DNA of 64,000 bases. Origin: Pseudomonas putida (lineage in GTDB: Bacteria; Pseudomonadota; Gammaproteobacteria; Pseudomonadales; Pseudomonadaceae). The stretch's first letter is position 1, and each line of letters opens with the position of its first letter. The stretch is from NCBI RefSeq assembly GCF_002741075.1, contig NZ_CP016634.1:512501-576500 (forward strand), in the 5' to 3' direction. Below, piece by piece: positions 8,410 to 20,387 of this stretch. Below the pieces are notes generated by a model. The model was not told where the DNA came from and did not search any database. It saw only the letters and a list, made by a program, of their open reading frames with translations. The translations under genes were made by a program, and so were the position numbers.

Positions 8410-9363
8410 CTACCCGCGCAGTTCGCTGCGCAGGGCCAGATCCCAAGGAGGGATCGGGCTGAAGCGGCTCTTGAGGAATTCGAGCAGCAAGCGACTGCGA
8501 GAGTTCGTTTCATGTGCAAGGCGCATTGCATAGATGCCGCTGCTTTCTGCCGGAGGCAGGCCGTTGTCGCAGAACAAGGGCACCAGTTCGCCCCGCAACA
8601 GGTAGTCGCTGATCAGCCAAGTGGGCAGATGCGCGATGCCGAGCCCGGCCAAGGCGCCGAACAGCAAGGTTTCGGCGTTGTTGGCAGCCATGCGCATGCG
8701 TGCAGGGCGATACAGACGTGCCTGGCCATCCACTGTGAAACGCCAGGCGAAGGGGGGCGCCAGGCCGTCCCAGTCCAGGCCATGGTGCTCCGGCAGCTCG
8801 CTGGGGCTGGCGGGTACGCCGCGGCTGGCCAGGTAGGCGGGGCTGGCGCAGGCGATGCGCACCATGTACGCCAGGGGTGTCGCCACCAGGCGGGTATCGG
8901 CCAGAGGGCCTGCGCGCAGTACCAGATCGACTTCTCCCAGATGGCTGCCGTGCAGGTCGACGAAACTGTCGATCAAGCGCAACTGCACGTCCAGGCCGGG
9001 GTAGGCCACCAGGAAATCAGCAATGGCCGGGGCCAGGTGGCGGCGCCCGAACGCAGCGGGGGCATCGATGCGGATCAGGCCCTCCGGCGCGCTGCTCAAC
9101 GACACTGCTTCGGCCCGCGCCAGACGCAACTCCTCGATGATGCGTCGGGCCCGTTCGGAGAAGGCCTTGCCGGCGGGCGTGGCGCGTACGGCGTGGGTGC
9201 TGCGGTCGAACAAGCGGCTACCCACCGCCTGCTCGAGATTGTCGATGCGCCGGGCCACGGCCGAAGGCGTCAGCGGATGGCGCCGGGCAGCGGCGGAAAA
9301 ACTGCCGGTTTCCAGCACATCGAGGAACAGACTCAATTGTTCGGTGAGGATATCGGGGCTCAT
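8410..9363 (-). CDS. LysR-family transcriptional regulator
   Basis: 317-residue regulator with an N-terminal HTH (SFSAAARRHPLTPSAVARRI) and a LysR substrate-binding domain, of the CrgA/DsdC-like subgroup with a long C-terminus. The ATG is at 9361-9363. It is divergent from the TSUP transporter gene (start 9474), about 110 bp apart, and probably regulates it. Confidence 0.88.
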   Translation of the reverse strand: MSPDILTEQLSLFLDVLETGSFSAAARRHPLTPSAVARRIDNLEQAVGSRLFDRSTHAVRATPAGKAFSERARRIIEELRLARAEAVSLSSAPEGLIRIDAPAAFGRRHLAPAIADFLVAYPGLDVQLRLIDSFVDLHGSHLGEVDLVLRAGPLADTRLVATPLAYMVRIACASPAYLASRGVPASPSELPEHHGLDWDGLAPPFAWRFTVDGQARLYRPARMRMAANNAETLLFGALAGLGIAHLPTWLISDYLLRGELVPLFCDNGLPPAESSGIYAMRLAHETNSRSRLLLEFLKSRFSPIPPWDLALRSELRG

Positions 9364-9473
9364 GTCGACTCTGCTTGTGCGAAATACGCAAAGCCATTGT
9401 GCGCTGCTGTGCGTTTCCCCGCCAGGTATCCATCGCTAGCATGCAGGCATCGTTGAACATAGGTGAGGCCCTG

Positions 9474-10223
9474 ATGATCGAGTGGTTGATGTACATAGCG
9501 CTGGGCGCAGCCCTGGGCACCCTGGGAGGTCTGTTCGGCATCGGTGGCGGCCTGATCGCCATCCCGGCCCTTGGGGTGCTGTTCGGCCTTGACCAGCAAT
9601 TGGCCCAAGGCACGGCGTTGGTGATGGTGGTGCCGAACGTGTTGCTGGCGCTGTGGCGCTATCACCAGCGCAATCGCATCGAGCTGCGCCATGCGCTGCC
9701 GTTGGCGGTGTGCAGCTTTCTGTTCGCCTGGCTCGGGTCGATCTGGGCGGTGGGCATCGATGCCCATTCCATGCGCCTGGGCTTTGTGGGCTTTCTGGTG
9801 GCGCTGGCGGTATGGAATGTGGCGCGGATGTTCCTACCAGTCGCACCGCCAAGCACCGAGCTGCGCTATCCCTGGCCATGGCTGGGCGTGCTGGGCAGCT
9901 TTGCCGGTGCCATGGGCGGGTTGTTCGGTGTGGGCGGGGCGGTGGTGGCCACGCCGATTCTGACCAGCGTGTTCGGCACCACTCAGGTGGTGGCGCAAGG
10001 GTTGTCCCTGGCCTTGGCCGCACCCAGCACCCTGGTGACTTTGGTCACCTATGGCGTGCACGGTAGCGTCGACTGGTACGCCGGCATTCCGCTGGCCATC
10101 GGTGGTCTGCTCAGCATCAGCTGGGGGGTGAAGCTTGCCCACGCACTGCCGGAAAAAGTACTGCGTACGTTGTTCTGTGTCTTCTTGGTGGTCTGTGCGG
10201 TGATGCTGGCCTTCGAGCTTTAG
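9474..10223 (+). CDS. TSUP-family (TauE/SafE) membrane transporter
   Basis: 249-residue integral membrane protein with about seven to eight hydrophobic segments and two family repeats, each with a glycine-rich motif: GTLGGLFGIGGGLIAIP near residue 15 and GAMGGLFGVGGAVVATP near residue 145. TSUP proteins export or take up anions such as sulfite, sulfonates or organosulfur compounds; the substrate here is unknown. The ATG at 9474 follows GGTGAGG. The divergent LysR gene suggests ligand-dependent expression. Confidence 0.85.
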   Translation: MIEWLMYIALGAALGTLGGLFGIGGGLIAIPALGVLFGLDQQLAQGTALVMVVPNVLLALWRYHQRNRIELRHALPLAVCSFLFAWLGSIWAVGIDAHSMRLGFVGFLVALAVWNVARMFLPVAPPSTELRYPWPWLGVLGSFAGAMGGLFGVGGAVVATPILTSVFGTTQVVAQGLSLALAAPSTLVTLVTYGVHGSVDWYAGIPLAIGGLLSISWGVKLAHALPEKVLRTLFCVFLVVCAVMLAFEL

Positions 10224-10242
10224 ACAGCGGTAGTTCCGCTCC

Positions 10243-11094
10243 CTACTTGAACCCTTCCACGATGTAATCGGCCATGCAGTCGGTGATGGGCGACTGATGC
10301 TGCGTGTTGCGCAGCAGCATCACGTTGGCCAGGGGTAGTTGTGGCAGGCCTTCCTGCTCGCCGAGGGTGCGCAGGTTGCCGCTGATCAGGCTCTGCAGTT
10401 GGGCCGTCACCGCCAGGCCTGCGGTGACGATGGCGAAGATCGCCGCAAGGCTCGGGCTTGTGTAGGCAATGCGGTAATCGATGCCCTGGCTCTCCAGGGC
10501 ATTGCACGTCCAGGCGCGGCAGAAGCAATCGGTGTTGAACAAGGCCAGGGGCATGGGTCGTTGCTCCTGGGGGCAAAAGCCTTGGGCGGCCGCCCAGACC
10601 AGACGCTCCTGGCGCAGTAGCTGGCCGATCTCGTTGCCGGGCTCGCGAGTAACGATGGTGAGGTCCAGATCCTGGCGCAGCATCAGTTGCTTTGACGAGT
10701 CGCAGTGCACCTCGACCTGAATCAACGGATACGCCTGGGCGAAGCTTGAAAGAATGGTGGGCAGAAAGCGCATGGCATAGTCGTCTGGCGTGCCGATGCG
10801 CACGACGCCGACCATGTGCGGCATGCGCAGGGTGTTGAATACCTCGCCCTGCAGCTTGAGGATGCGCCGGGCATAGCCGAGCAGGACCTGGCCTTCGGCG
10901 GTCAGGCGTACCTGGCGACCGTCGCGCTCGAACAGTTGGCGCTGGAGGATGTCTTCTTCCAGGCGTTTCATCTGCATGCTCACCGCCGACTGGGTGCGGT
11001 TGACTACCTCTCCGGCGCGGGTGAAACCGCCTTGCTCGGCGATCGCAACGAAGGTGCGCAGAACATCCGAATCCAGATTCTGGTACTGGGACAT
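10243..11094 (-). CDS. LysR-family regulator, LrhA-like
   Basis: 283-residue LysR regulator with N-terminal HTH GGFTRAGEVVNRTQSAVSMQMKRLEEDILQ split over residues about 22-50, of the LrhA/HexA/PecT type. The ATG at 11092-11094 has CGGAG 10 bp upstream; the frame runs 123 codons further upstream across the neighbouring DUF1127 region without family similarity. It is divergent from the DUF1127 gene at 11191, a pairing seen often in Pseudomonas. Confidence 0.88.
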   Translation of the reverse strand: MSQYQNLDSDVLRTFVAIAEQGGFTRAGEVVNRTQSAVSMQMKRLEEDILQRQLFERDGRQVRLTAEGQVLLGYARRILKLQGEVFNTLRMPHMVGVVRIGTPDDYAMRFLPTILSSFAQAYPLIQVEVHCDSSKQLMLRQDLDLTIVTREPGNEIGQLLRQERLVWAAAQGFCPQEQRPMPLALFNTDCFCRAWTCNALESQGIDYRIAYTSPSLAAIFAIVTAGLAVTAQLQSLISGNLRTLGEQEGLPQLPLANVMLLRNTQHQSPITDCMADYIVEGFK

Positions 11095-11190
11095 TGCATC
11101 AATCTCCGAGATGCATGGCATCAGAAACATTCGTTGGATTGATCTTAGGCCGGGCGCGAGACTGAAGCCATCTTCACGGAGGGCTTCAAG

Positions 11191-11412
11191 ATGAAAGGTC
11201 AGATCACTTCCCTGTACGTCAAACCTGCCTTTTCGTTCACCCACCTGGGAGAGGCCGCACTGGCGCAGATTCTTCGCTGGTACCAGTTGTACCGTCAGCG
11301 TCGGGAGCTGCTCAGCCTGAGCGATGCGACCTTGCATGACCTGGGGCTGAGCCGGGCCGACATCCAGCAGGAGGCCGAACGGCCCTTCTGGGATGACCCA
11401 CTGCGTAAATGA
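11191..11412 (+). CDS. DUF1127 small protein
   Basis: 73-residue basic protein. The C-terminal half holds the DUF1127 motif (WYQLYRQRRELLSLSDATLHDLGLSRADI split around residues 30-58). Arg-rich DUF1127 proteins in other bacteria have been linked to RNA binding and metabolic regulation; a specific role here is unknown. The ATG at 11191 follows GGAGGG. The divergent LysR regulator probably controls it. An inverted REP pair follows. Confidence 0.85.
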   Translation: MKGQITSLYVKPAFSFTHLGEAALAQILRWYQLYRQRRELLSLSDATLHDLGLSRADIQQEAERPFWDDPLRK

Positions 11413-11431
11413 TTGGGTGTTGTGGTGGTTG

Positions 11432-11496
11432 TTTCGCGGTAAACCCGCTTCCACAAGGATCACCGCTGATCGTGTAGGAGCGGGTTAGCCGCGAAA
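11432..11496. repeat. Inverted REP pair
   Basis: TTCGCGGTAAACCCGCTTCC faces GGAGCGGGTTAGCCGCGAA across about 25 bp, between the convergent DUF1127 and DAHP synthase genes. This is the clearest REP pair in the window and could fold into a long hairpin. Confidence 0.75.
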
Positions 11497-11516
11497 CAGT
11501 CGACGCGATTGAGGCC

Positions 11517-14122
<2,606 letters not shown>

Positions 14123-15799
14123 ATGACCCAGGAAACCGGCGGATTCGCCGCTCTCGATCTTCACCCGAACATCGTTGCCGCCGTGCTGGCTACAGGCTAT
14201 GAAGAGCCATCGGCCATCCAGCAACAATCGATCCCGATCATCCTCGCCGGTCACGACATGATCGGCCAGGCGCAGACTGGCACCGGCAAGACCGCTGCCT
14301 TCGCCCTGCCGATCCTCAACAAGATCGATGTGAGCAAGCGCGAACCGCAAGCCCTGATCCTGGCGCCAACCCGTGAGTTGGCGCTGCAAGTAGCCACCGC
14401 CTTCGAAACCTACGCCAAGCAGATGCCAGGCGTGAACGTGGTAGCTGTGTACGGTGGTGCCCCGATGGGCCCACAACTGCGCGCCATTCGTAACGGCGCA
14501 CAGATCGTCGTCGCCACCCCTGGCCGCCTGTGCGACCACCTGCGCCGCGACGAAAAAGTCCTGTCCACCGTCCAGTACCTGGTACTCGACGAGGCGGACG
14601 AAATGCTCAAGCTCGGCTTCATGGACGACCTGGAAGTAATCTTCAAGGCCATCCCTGAATCGCGCCAGACCGTGCTATTCTCCGCCACCCTGCCATCTTC
14701 GATCCGTTCCATCGCCGAGCGCCACCTGCGCGAGCCGAAGCACGTCAAGATCCAGAGCAAGACCCAGACCGTCACCGCGATCGACCAGGCCCACCTGATG
14801 GTCCATGCCGACCAGAAGATCCCGGCTGTGCTGCGACTGCTGGAAGTGGAAGAGTTCGACGCGCTGATCGCTTTCGTGCGTACCAAGCAAGCCACCCTGG
14901 ACCTGGCCGCCGCGCTGGAAGCCAAGGGCTACAAGGCTGCCGCGCTGAACGGTGACATCGCCCAGAACCAGCGTGAGCGCGTCATCGACTCGCTCAAGGA
15001 TGGCCGCCTGGACATCGTCGTCGCCACCGACGTCGCTGCCCGAGGCCTGGACGTACCGCGCATCACTCACGTGTTCAACGTCGACATGCCGTACGATCCT
15101 GAGTCCTACGTGCACCGTATCGGCCGTACCGGCCGTGCCGGTCGCGAGGGGCGTGCGCTGCTGCTGGTCACCCCGCGTGAGCGTCGCATGCTGCAGGTCA
15201 TCGAGCGCGTGACCGGGCAGAAGGTCGCTGAAGCCCGTCTGCCGAACCCGCAAGCCGTGCTCGATGCGCGTATCAAGAAGCTGACCGCAAGCCTGGCGCC
15301 GATGGTTGCCGAGGCAGAAGCCAGCCATGGCGAATTGTTCGATCGCCTGACCGCGGACCTGGGTTGCAGCCCACGTGCTCTGGCGTCGGCCCTGCTGCGC
15401 AAGGCCACCAACGGCCAAGCCCTGGACCTGACCTCGGTCGAGCGTGAGCAGCCGCTGGTGCCTACCTTCGCCCCGCGTGAGCGTGGTGAGCGTTCCGATC
15501 GCGGTGAGCGCAGCGAGCGTGGTGATCGCGAGCGTCGTGCGCCGATGCCGCTGGCTGAAGGCCGCGTGCGTTGCCGTACCGCCCTGGGTGCCCGTGACGG
15601 TATCGCCGCCAAGAACCTGCTCGGTGCGATCCTCAACGAAGGCGGCCTGGCGCGTGACGCCATCGGCCGTATCCAGGTCCGTGACAGCTTCAGCCTGATC
15701 GAGCTGCCCGAAGACGGTCTGGAGCGTCTGCTGTCCAAGCTCAAGGACACCCGTGTAGCTGGCAAGCAGCTGAAGCTGCGCCGCTACCGCGAGGACTGA
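14123..15799 (+). CDS. deaD: DEAD-box ATP-dependent RNA helicase (DeaD/CsdA type)
   Basis: 558-residue RNA helicase. The Q motif is at residues 25-38, Walker A AQTGTGKT ends at Lys56-Thr57, and PTREL, TPGRL, DEAD (156-159), SAT, and the C-terminal ARGLD and HRIGRTGRAGREG motifs follow in order. An Arg/Glu/Gly-rich linker leads to a DbpA-type RNA-binding domain (last 75 residues). Such helicases unwind structured mRNA and rRNA during ribosome assembly and cold adaptation. The ATG at 14123 lies in a predicted helix of the leader, with GAGG 8 bp upstream as ribosome-binding site. A strong terminator follows. Confidence 0.93.
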   Translation: MTQETGGFAALDLHPNIVAAVLATGYEEPSAIQQQSIPIILAGHDMIGQAQTGTGKTAAFALPILNKIDVSKREPQALILAPTRELALQVATAFETYAKQMPGVNVVAVYGGAPMGPQLRAIRNGAQIVVATPGRLCDHLRRDEKVLSTVQYLVLDEADEMLKLGFMDDLEVIFKAIPESRQTVLFSATLPSSIRSIAERHLREPKHVKIQSKTQTVTAIDQAHLMVHADQKIPAVLRLLEVEEFDALIAFVRTKQATLDLAAALEAKGYKAAALNGDIAQNQRERVIDSLKDGRLDIVVATDVAARGLDVPRITHVFNVDMPYDPESYVHRIGRTGRAGREGRALLLVTPRERRMLQVIERVTGQKVAEARLPNPQAVLDARIKKLTASLAPMVAEAEASHGELFDRLTADLGCSPRALASALLRKATNGQALDLTSVEREQPLVPTFAPRERGERSDRGERSERGDRERRAPMPLAEGRVRCRTALGARDGIAAKNLLGAILNEGGLARDAIGRIQVRDSFSLIELPEDGLERLLSKLKDTRVAGKQLKLRRYRED

Positions 15800-15812
15800 T
15801 CCTGGTGCAATG

Positions 15813-15845
15813 AAAAATCCCCGGCCTAGGCTGGGGATTTTTTTT
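15813..15845 (+). terminator. Intrinsic terminator after deaD
   Basis: Stem ATCCCCGGCC / GGCTGGGGAT with a small loop and eight T residues, 14 bp after the stop codon. Confidence 0.92.
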
Positions 15846-15878
15846 GCCGCTGCATTGGGTATTGCGTGTGTCGGCCTT

Positions 15879-16646
15879 TCAGTCGAACCGATAGATATCC
15901 ATTCCCAGCGCCCCCAAGGTGAATCCTTGGTGGACGATACCCAACCGCTCGCCAGCCCCAAGGGCGAAAAACAATGGCAGCAGATGTTCGTCGCTTGGGT
16001 GATTACGCACGGCAAACGGGGCCTGCTGACGGTAGTCGAGCAGAGCCTGCCGGTCGTTCTGTGTCAGCTTCTCCACCACCCAATCCCGAAACGCCAGTGC
16101 CCAGGGTTCGATCACATCTGGCCCGGCATGCCAGTCCAGTTCGCCTAAGTTGTGGGTAATGCTGCCAGAACCGATCAACAGCACGCCTTCGGCGCGCAAT
16201 CCGGCCAGTGCTTCGCCGACCTTGAGTTGTAGGGCAGGGCCAAGTTGGCTGGGCAGTGATACCTGGATGACGGGAATGCTGGCATCCGGATACATCAGCG
16301 ACAGCGGTACCCAGGCCCCATGGTCGAAGGGGCGGTGGGTATCCAGCCGAGCGGGTAGGCCGGCCGCTGTCAGGCGGGCACTCACCTGCTGGGCCAGTTC
16401 CGGCTCACCCGCCGCAGGGTATTGCACGGCATACAGCGCGGCAGGGAAGCCATGAAAGTCATGCCAGGTTTGCGGATGTGGGTTGCCTGTCACCAGCAGT
16501 TCGCGGCTCTCCCAGTGTGGCGACACCACGATGATCGCCTTGGGAAGTGCCAAGGCATTGGCTAACTTGGACAGAGCCGGCCCGCTGGCACCAGGTTGCA
16601 AGGCGAGCATGGGCGAACCATGGGAAATGAACAGGCTGGGCAGCAT
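15879..16646 (-). CDS. ygiD: 4,5-DOPA dioxygenase extradiol (LigB/YgiD family)
   Basis: 255-residue class III extradiol ring-cleavage dioxygenase. Metal-ligand histidines are visible in FISHGSP (His9), VSPHWES (His44) and the C-terminal GSGSITHNL segment, and DHGAWVPL matches the family. YgiD-type enzymes cleave DOPA in vitro and bind zinc or iron; the physiological substrate in bacteria is uncertain. It is divergent from tpm. Confidence 0.9.
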   Translation of the reverse strand: MLPSLFISHGSPMLALQPGASGPALSKLANALALPKAIIVVSPHWESRELLVTGNPHPQTWHDFHGFPAALYAVQYPAAGEPELAQQVSARLTAAGLPARLDTHRPFDHGAWVPLSLMYPDASIPVIQVSLPSQLGPALQLKVGEALAGLRAEGVLLIGSGSITHNLGELDWHAGPDVIEPWALAFRDWVVEKLTQNDRQALLDYRQQAPFAVRNHPSDEHLLPLFFALGAGERLGIVHQGFTLGALGMDIYRFD

Positions 16647-16748
16647 GGCGAGGTCCTGGCGGTTTAAGATGCGTTCATCTTCGATCAGTTACCGATCGAG
16701 ATCCAATATAAGTTTTCAGCGCATTTCATCGAAAAACCGGGAGGAAGC

Positions 16749-17399
16749 ATGGAGCCGGCGTTCTGGCACAAGCGGTGGGCGGACAATCAGATCGGCTTTC
16801 ATCAGGCCCGCGTCAATCCTTACCTGCAAACCTACTGGCCTACGTTGGGCCTGGCACAGGGCAGTCGCGTGCTGGTGCCGTTGTGTGGCAAGAGCCTGGA
16901 CCTGGCCTGGCTCGCGGGGCAGGGGCATCGGGTCCTGGGCGTAGAGCTGTCTCGACGGGCTGTGGAAGACTTTTTCAGCGAGCACGGTCTGACGCCCCAG
17001 GTAACCCGGCAGGGTGCCTTCGAAGTCTGGCGCAATGGTGACGTGGAGCTGTGGTGCGGGGATTTCTTTGCTTTGCAGGCGCAGGATGTGGGTGATTGCG
17101 TGGGCCTGTATGACCGTGCGGCGGTGATTGCCCTGCCGCCTGCCATGCGTGAACGTTATCTGGCGTTGCTGTCGACACTGTTACCGCAAGCCTGCAAGGG
17201 GCTGCTGGTGACGCTCGACTATGATCAGTCACGGCTCGACGGGCCGCCTTTCTCGGTGGCGGACGACGAGGTCCGGACAGGGTTTTCCAGCTGGCAGGTG
17301 GATACGCTCGAGGAGCGGCAGATCATCCAGGAGAGCCTGAAATTCGAACAGGCCGGGATGACGAGCCTGATCGAGCGGGTGTATCGGCTGATGCGTTGA
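16749..17399 (+). CDS. tpm: Thiopurine S-methyltransferase
   Basis: 216-residue SAM-dependent methyltransferase of the TPMT family. The N-terminus [14 protein letters not shown], the SAM-site [14 protein letters not shown] and GVELS, and the [11 protein letters not shown] motif are all typical. In pseudomonads the enzyme methylates selenium and tellurium oxyanions and thiopurines, producing volatile or less toxic products. ATG at 16749 follows GGGAGG. It is convergent with htpX across a shared terminator. Confidence 0.95.
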   Translation: MEPAFWHKRWADNQIGFHQARVNPYLQTYWPTLGLAQGSRVLVPLCGKSLDLAWLAGQGHRVLGVELSRRAVEDFFSEHGLTPQVTRQGAFEVWRNGDVELWCGDFFALQAQDVGDCVGLYDRAAVIALPPAMRERYLALLSTLLPQACKGLLVTLDYDQSRLDGPPFSVADDEVRTGFSSWQVDTLEERQIIQESLKFEQAGMTSLIERVYRLMR

Positions 17400-17424
17400 G
17401 GTGGGGATTTACGACAGCCAAACG

Positions 17425-17452
17425 AAAAAGGGCGACCTAAGTCGCCCTTTTG
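17425..17452. terminator. Bidirectional terminator between tpm and htpX
   Basis: Stem AAGGGCGAC / GTCGCCCTT with a CTAA loop, A-run on the left and T-run on the right, between the convergent stop codons of tpm and htpX. Confidence 0.88.
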
Positions 17453-17464
17453 TTTGCGTTTGGA

Positions 17465-18352
17465 TCAACCGCGGCGGCGCAGCGCTTCGATGCGGTCTTC
17501 CAGTGGCGGGTGGCTCATCAGCAGGCCCGCCAGGCCGTGCTTGAGGCCGCCGTTGATGCCGAACGCCTTCAGGGTGTCGGGCATGTGCACGGGCATGCCT
17601 TGCTCCACGCGCAGGCGCTGCAGGGCACCGATCATCGCGCCGGTACCGGCCAACTGGGCGCCGGCTTCGTCGGCGCGGTACTCGCGGCGGCGCGAGAACC
17701 ACATGACGATGATGCTGGCCAGGATGCCCAGGATCAGCTCGGCGATGATGGTCGCCACGTAGTAGGCAATGCCCTGGCCTTCTTCGTTCTTGAAGATGAC
17801 CTTGTCGACGAAGTTGCCGATGATGCGGGCGAAGAACATCACGAAGGTGTTCACTACGCCTTGCACCAGTGCCAGGGTGACCATGTCGCCGTTGGCCACG
17901 TGGCCGATCTCATGGGCCAGCACGGCGCGTACTTCATCAGGCGAGAAGCGTTCGAGCAGGCCCTGGGAGACGGCCACCAGGGCATCGTTGCGGTTCCAGC
18001 CGGTGGCGAAGGCGTTGGCCTCATAGGCTGGGAAGATACCCACTTCGGGCATCTTGATACCGGCCTCGCGGGACAGCTCCTCGACCGTCTGCAGCAGCCA
18101 CTGTTCGTGGCGGGTGCGGGGCTGGCTGATGATCTGGGTGCCGGTGGTCATCTTCGCCATCCACTTGGAGATGAACAGCGAGACCAGCGAGCCGGCGAAA
18201 CCGAACACGGCGCAGAAGACCAGCAATTGGCTGAGATTGAGGTCAACGCCGTTGGCCGCCATGAACCCGTTGAAGCCGAACAGGCTCAGGGTAATGCTTG
18301 CAACCAGCACCACCGCGAGGTTGGTGGCTACAAACAACAGAATGCGCATCAT
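17465..18352 (-). CDS. htpX: Membrane zinc metalloprotease HtpX
   Basis: 295-residue M48-family protease of the inner membrane. Four hydrophobic segments are visible (about 5-25, 40-60, 155-175, 195-215). The zinc site HEIGH is at residues 147-151, with the third ligand Glu in the [11 protein letters not shown] motif. HtpX degrades misfolded membrane proteins together with FtsH. The start MMRILLF matches the E. coli protein. The 250 bp upstream hold its promoter region; no gene is visible there. Confidence 0.97.
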   Translation of the reverse strand: MMRILLFVATNLAVVLVASITLSLFGFNGFMAANGVDLNLSQLLVFCAVFGFAGSLVSLFISKWMAKMTTGTQIISQPRTRHEQWLLQTVEELSREAGIKMPEVGIFPAYEANAFATGWNRNDALVAVSQGLLERFSPDEVRAVLAHEIGHVANGDMVTLALVQGVVNTFVMFFARIIGNFVDKVIFKNEEGQGIAYYVATIIAELILGILASIIVMWFSRRREYRADEAGAQLAGTGAMIGALQRLRVEQGMPVHMPDTLKAFGINGGLKHGLAGLLMSHPPLEDRIEALRRRG

Positions 18353-18554
18353 GGTTGTTACGTTCTCCTGACGGATGAAAATGTCGCGTACTGCGGGCTA
18401 TATAAGGGGCGGGTCATACGGATTCAACCGGCCGACTATTTCAAACTGTGTACGGCGGAGTATGGCAGAGGATAGGGCGAGGACTGTGGGATAGAGCGTT
18501 GCAGGATGTAAGAACTCTCCTGCGAAAAAACGCATGGAAACGGTTGTGCAGCGC

Positions 18555-18593
18555 ATCGCGGGTCATCGCCAGGCGGCGGCGATAACCCGCGAC
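18555..18593. repeat. Inverted repeat downstream of the alaA-like gene
   Basis: ATCGCGGGTCATCGCC pairs with GGCGATAACCCGCGA with one mismatch and a 7-nt loop, about 10 bp past the aminotransferase stop. It has a REP-like GC-rich core but lacks the usual flanks; it could act as a transcript end. No U-tract is evident on the minus strand. Confidence 0.5.
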
Positions 18594-18602
18594 GGGGCGC
18601 AA

Positions 18603-19814
18603 TTACTGCTGGTAGGTACGCAGGAAGTTTCCGATCCGCCCGATGGCCTGTTCCAGGTCATCCACCCGCGGCAAGGTCACGACGCGGAAGTGGTCCGGCC
18701 AAGGCCAGTTGAAGGCCGTACCCTGGACGATCAGCAGTTTCTCCGACAGCAGCAGATCGAGGACGAACTTCTCGTCGTTGTGGATCGGGCAGACTTTCGG
18801 GTCGATCTTGGGGAAGGCATACAGCGCGCCCATAGGTTTGACGCAGCTCACGCCGGGAATGTCGTTTAGCAGCTCGTAGGTGCGGTTGCGCTGCTCGAGC
18901 AGGCGGCCGGGCGGTAGCACCAGGTCATTGATGCTCTGGTAGCCACCCAGGGCGGTCTGGATTGCATGCTGGGCCGGGACGTTGGCGCACAGGCGCATGT
19001 TGGCCAGCATGTCGATGCCTTCGATGTAGCTCTGGGCGTGCTGCTTGGGCCCGGAAATGATCAGCCAGCCGGAGCGGAAGCCCGCCACCCGGTACGACTT
19101 GGACAGGCCGTTGAAGGTCAGGCACAGCAGGTCTGGGGCCAGCGACGCGGTGCTGATGTGCACGGCTTCGTCATAGAGAATCTTGTCGTAGATCTCGTCG
19201 GAGAACACCACCAGGTTGTGCTGGCGGGCCAGCTCCAGCATGCCCAGCAGCAGTTCCTTGGAGTACACCGCACCGGTAGGGTTGTTCGGGTTGATGATCA
19301 CCAGGGCCTTGGTGTTTGGGGTGATCTTGGCCTTGATGTCGTCCAGGTCCGGGAACCAGTCGGCCTGCTCGTCGCACAAGTAGTGCACAGGCTTGCCGCC
19401 CGCCAGGCTGACGGCGGCGGTCCACAGGGGGTAGTCCGGGGCGGGGATCAGCACTTCATCGCCGTTGTTGAGCAGTGCCTGCATGGACATCACGATCAGC
19501 TCGGACACGCCGTTGCCGAGGTAGATGTCCTCGATGCCCACACCCTCGATCTGCTTTTGCTGGCAGTACTGCATGACCGCCTTGCGCGCGCTGAACAGGC
19601 CTTTGGAGTCGCTGTAGCCTTGGGCGGTGGGCAGATTGCGGATGACATCCTGGAGGATTTCGTCCGGCGCCTCGAAGCCAAACGGCGCCGGGTTGCCGAT
19701 GTTCAGCTTGAGGATGCGGTGGCCTTCCTCTTCCAGGCGTTTGGCGTGCTTGAGCACTGGGCCGCGAATGTCATAGCAGACATTGGCGAGCTTGTTCGAT
19801 TTGCTGAACTGCAT
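18603..19814 (-). CDS. alaA: Alanine aminotransferase AlaA-like
   Basis: 403-residue class I/II PLP-dependent aminotransferase. Schiff-base Lys239 lies in GLSKSYRVAGFRSGW, and NPNNPTG, SDEIYDK and the substrate-binding region near the C-terminus (HFRVVTLPR) are present. The N-terminus MQFSKSNKLANVCYDIRGPV is that of AlaA, which makes alanine from pyruvate and glutamate. The start at 19812-19814 fits this; 31 upstream in-frame codons lack similarity. It is divergent from msrB. Confidence 0.92.
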   Translation of the reverse strand: MQFSKSNKLANVCYDIRGPVLKHAKRLEEEGHRILKLNIGNPAPFGFEAPDEILQDVIRNLPTAQGYSDSKGLFSARKAVMQYCQQKQIEGVGIEDIYLGNGVSELIVMSMQALLNNGDEVLIPAPDYPLWTAAVSLAGGKPVHYLCDEQADWFPDLDDIKAKITPNTKALVIINPNNPTGAVYSKELLLGMLELARQHNLVVFSDEIYDKILYDEAVHISTASLAPDLLCLTFNGLSKSYRVAGFRSGWLIISGPKQHAQSYIEGIDMLANMRLCANVPAQHAIQTALGGYQSINDLVLPPGRLLEQRNRTYELLNDIPGVSCVKPMGALYAFPKIDPKVCPIHNDEKFVLDLLLSEKLLIVQGTAFNWPWPDHFRVVTLPRVDDLEQAIGRIGNFLRTYQQ

Positions 19815-19978
19815 GATGTGATCCCGATTGAGAAGTCGCGGCGCGCCGCCGTCAAAAGGTTTGAAAAGGGCGGAGTGCGTGCCAGACTGGCTGGCAAAAG
19901 AAGCCAACTAATATACGTGTCACCCCCGCCATAAAGAAAGACGGCGCGAGGTGAAATTCAGCCTGCCGAGGTCCCCCC

Positions 19979-20374
19979 ATGCAAAAGATCGACAAAACCC
20001 TGGATGAGTGGCGCCAGATGCTGGATCCGGCCCAGTATCAGGTGTGCCGTTTGAAGGGCACCGAGCGACCCTTCAGCGGCAAGTACAACAGCGAGCGCCG
20101 CGATGGCATCTACCACTGCATCTGCTGTGACCTGCCATTGTTCGACTCGCGTGCCAAGTTCGATTCCGGCTGCGGTTGGCCCAGTTTCTACGAGCCGATC
20201 GAACAGCGCGCCATGATCGAGATACGCGACACCTCCCACGGCATGATCCGCACCGAAGTCACCTGTGCGCGCTGCGATGCGCACCTGGGGCATGTGTTCC
20301 CCGATGGCCCGCCACCGACCGGCCTGCGCTACTGCATCAACTCGGTCTGTCTGGACCTCAAGCCGCGTGACTGA
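19979..20374 (+). CDS. msrB: Peptide methionine-R-sulfoxide reductase MsrB
   Basis: 131-residue MsrB that reduces R-sulfoxides of protein-bound methionine using thioredoxin. Zinc ligands Cys47, Cys50, Cys96 and Cys99 form two CxxC pairs, and the catalytic Cys119 lies in [10 protein letters not shown]; the GWPSF substrate motif is at residues 66-70. It is followed 13 bp later by a glutathione-peroxidase-family gene on the same strand, a likely operon for peroxide damage. Confidence 0.97.
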   Translation: MQKIDKTLDEWRQMLDPAQYQVCRLKGTERPFSGKYNSERRDGIYHCICCDLPLFDSRAKFDSGCGWPSFYEPIEQRAMIEIRDTSHGMIRTEVTCARCDAHLGHVFPDGPPPTGLRYCINSVCLDLKPRD

Positions 20375-20387
20375 CCGGAGACCTGCG

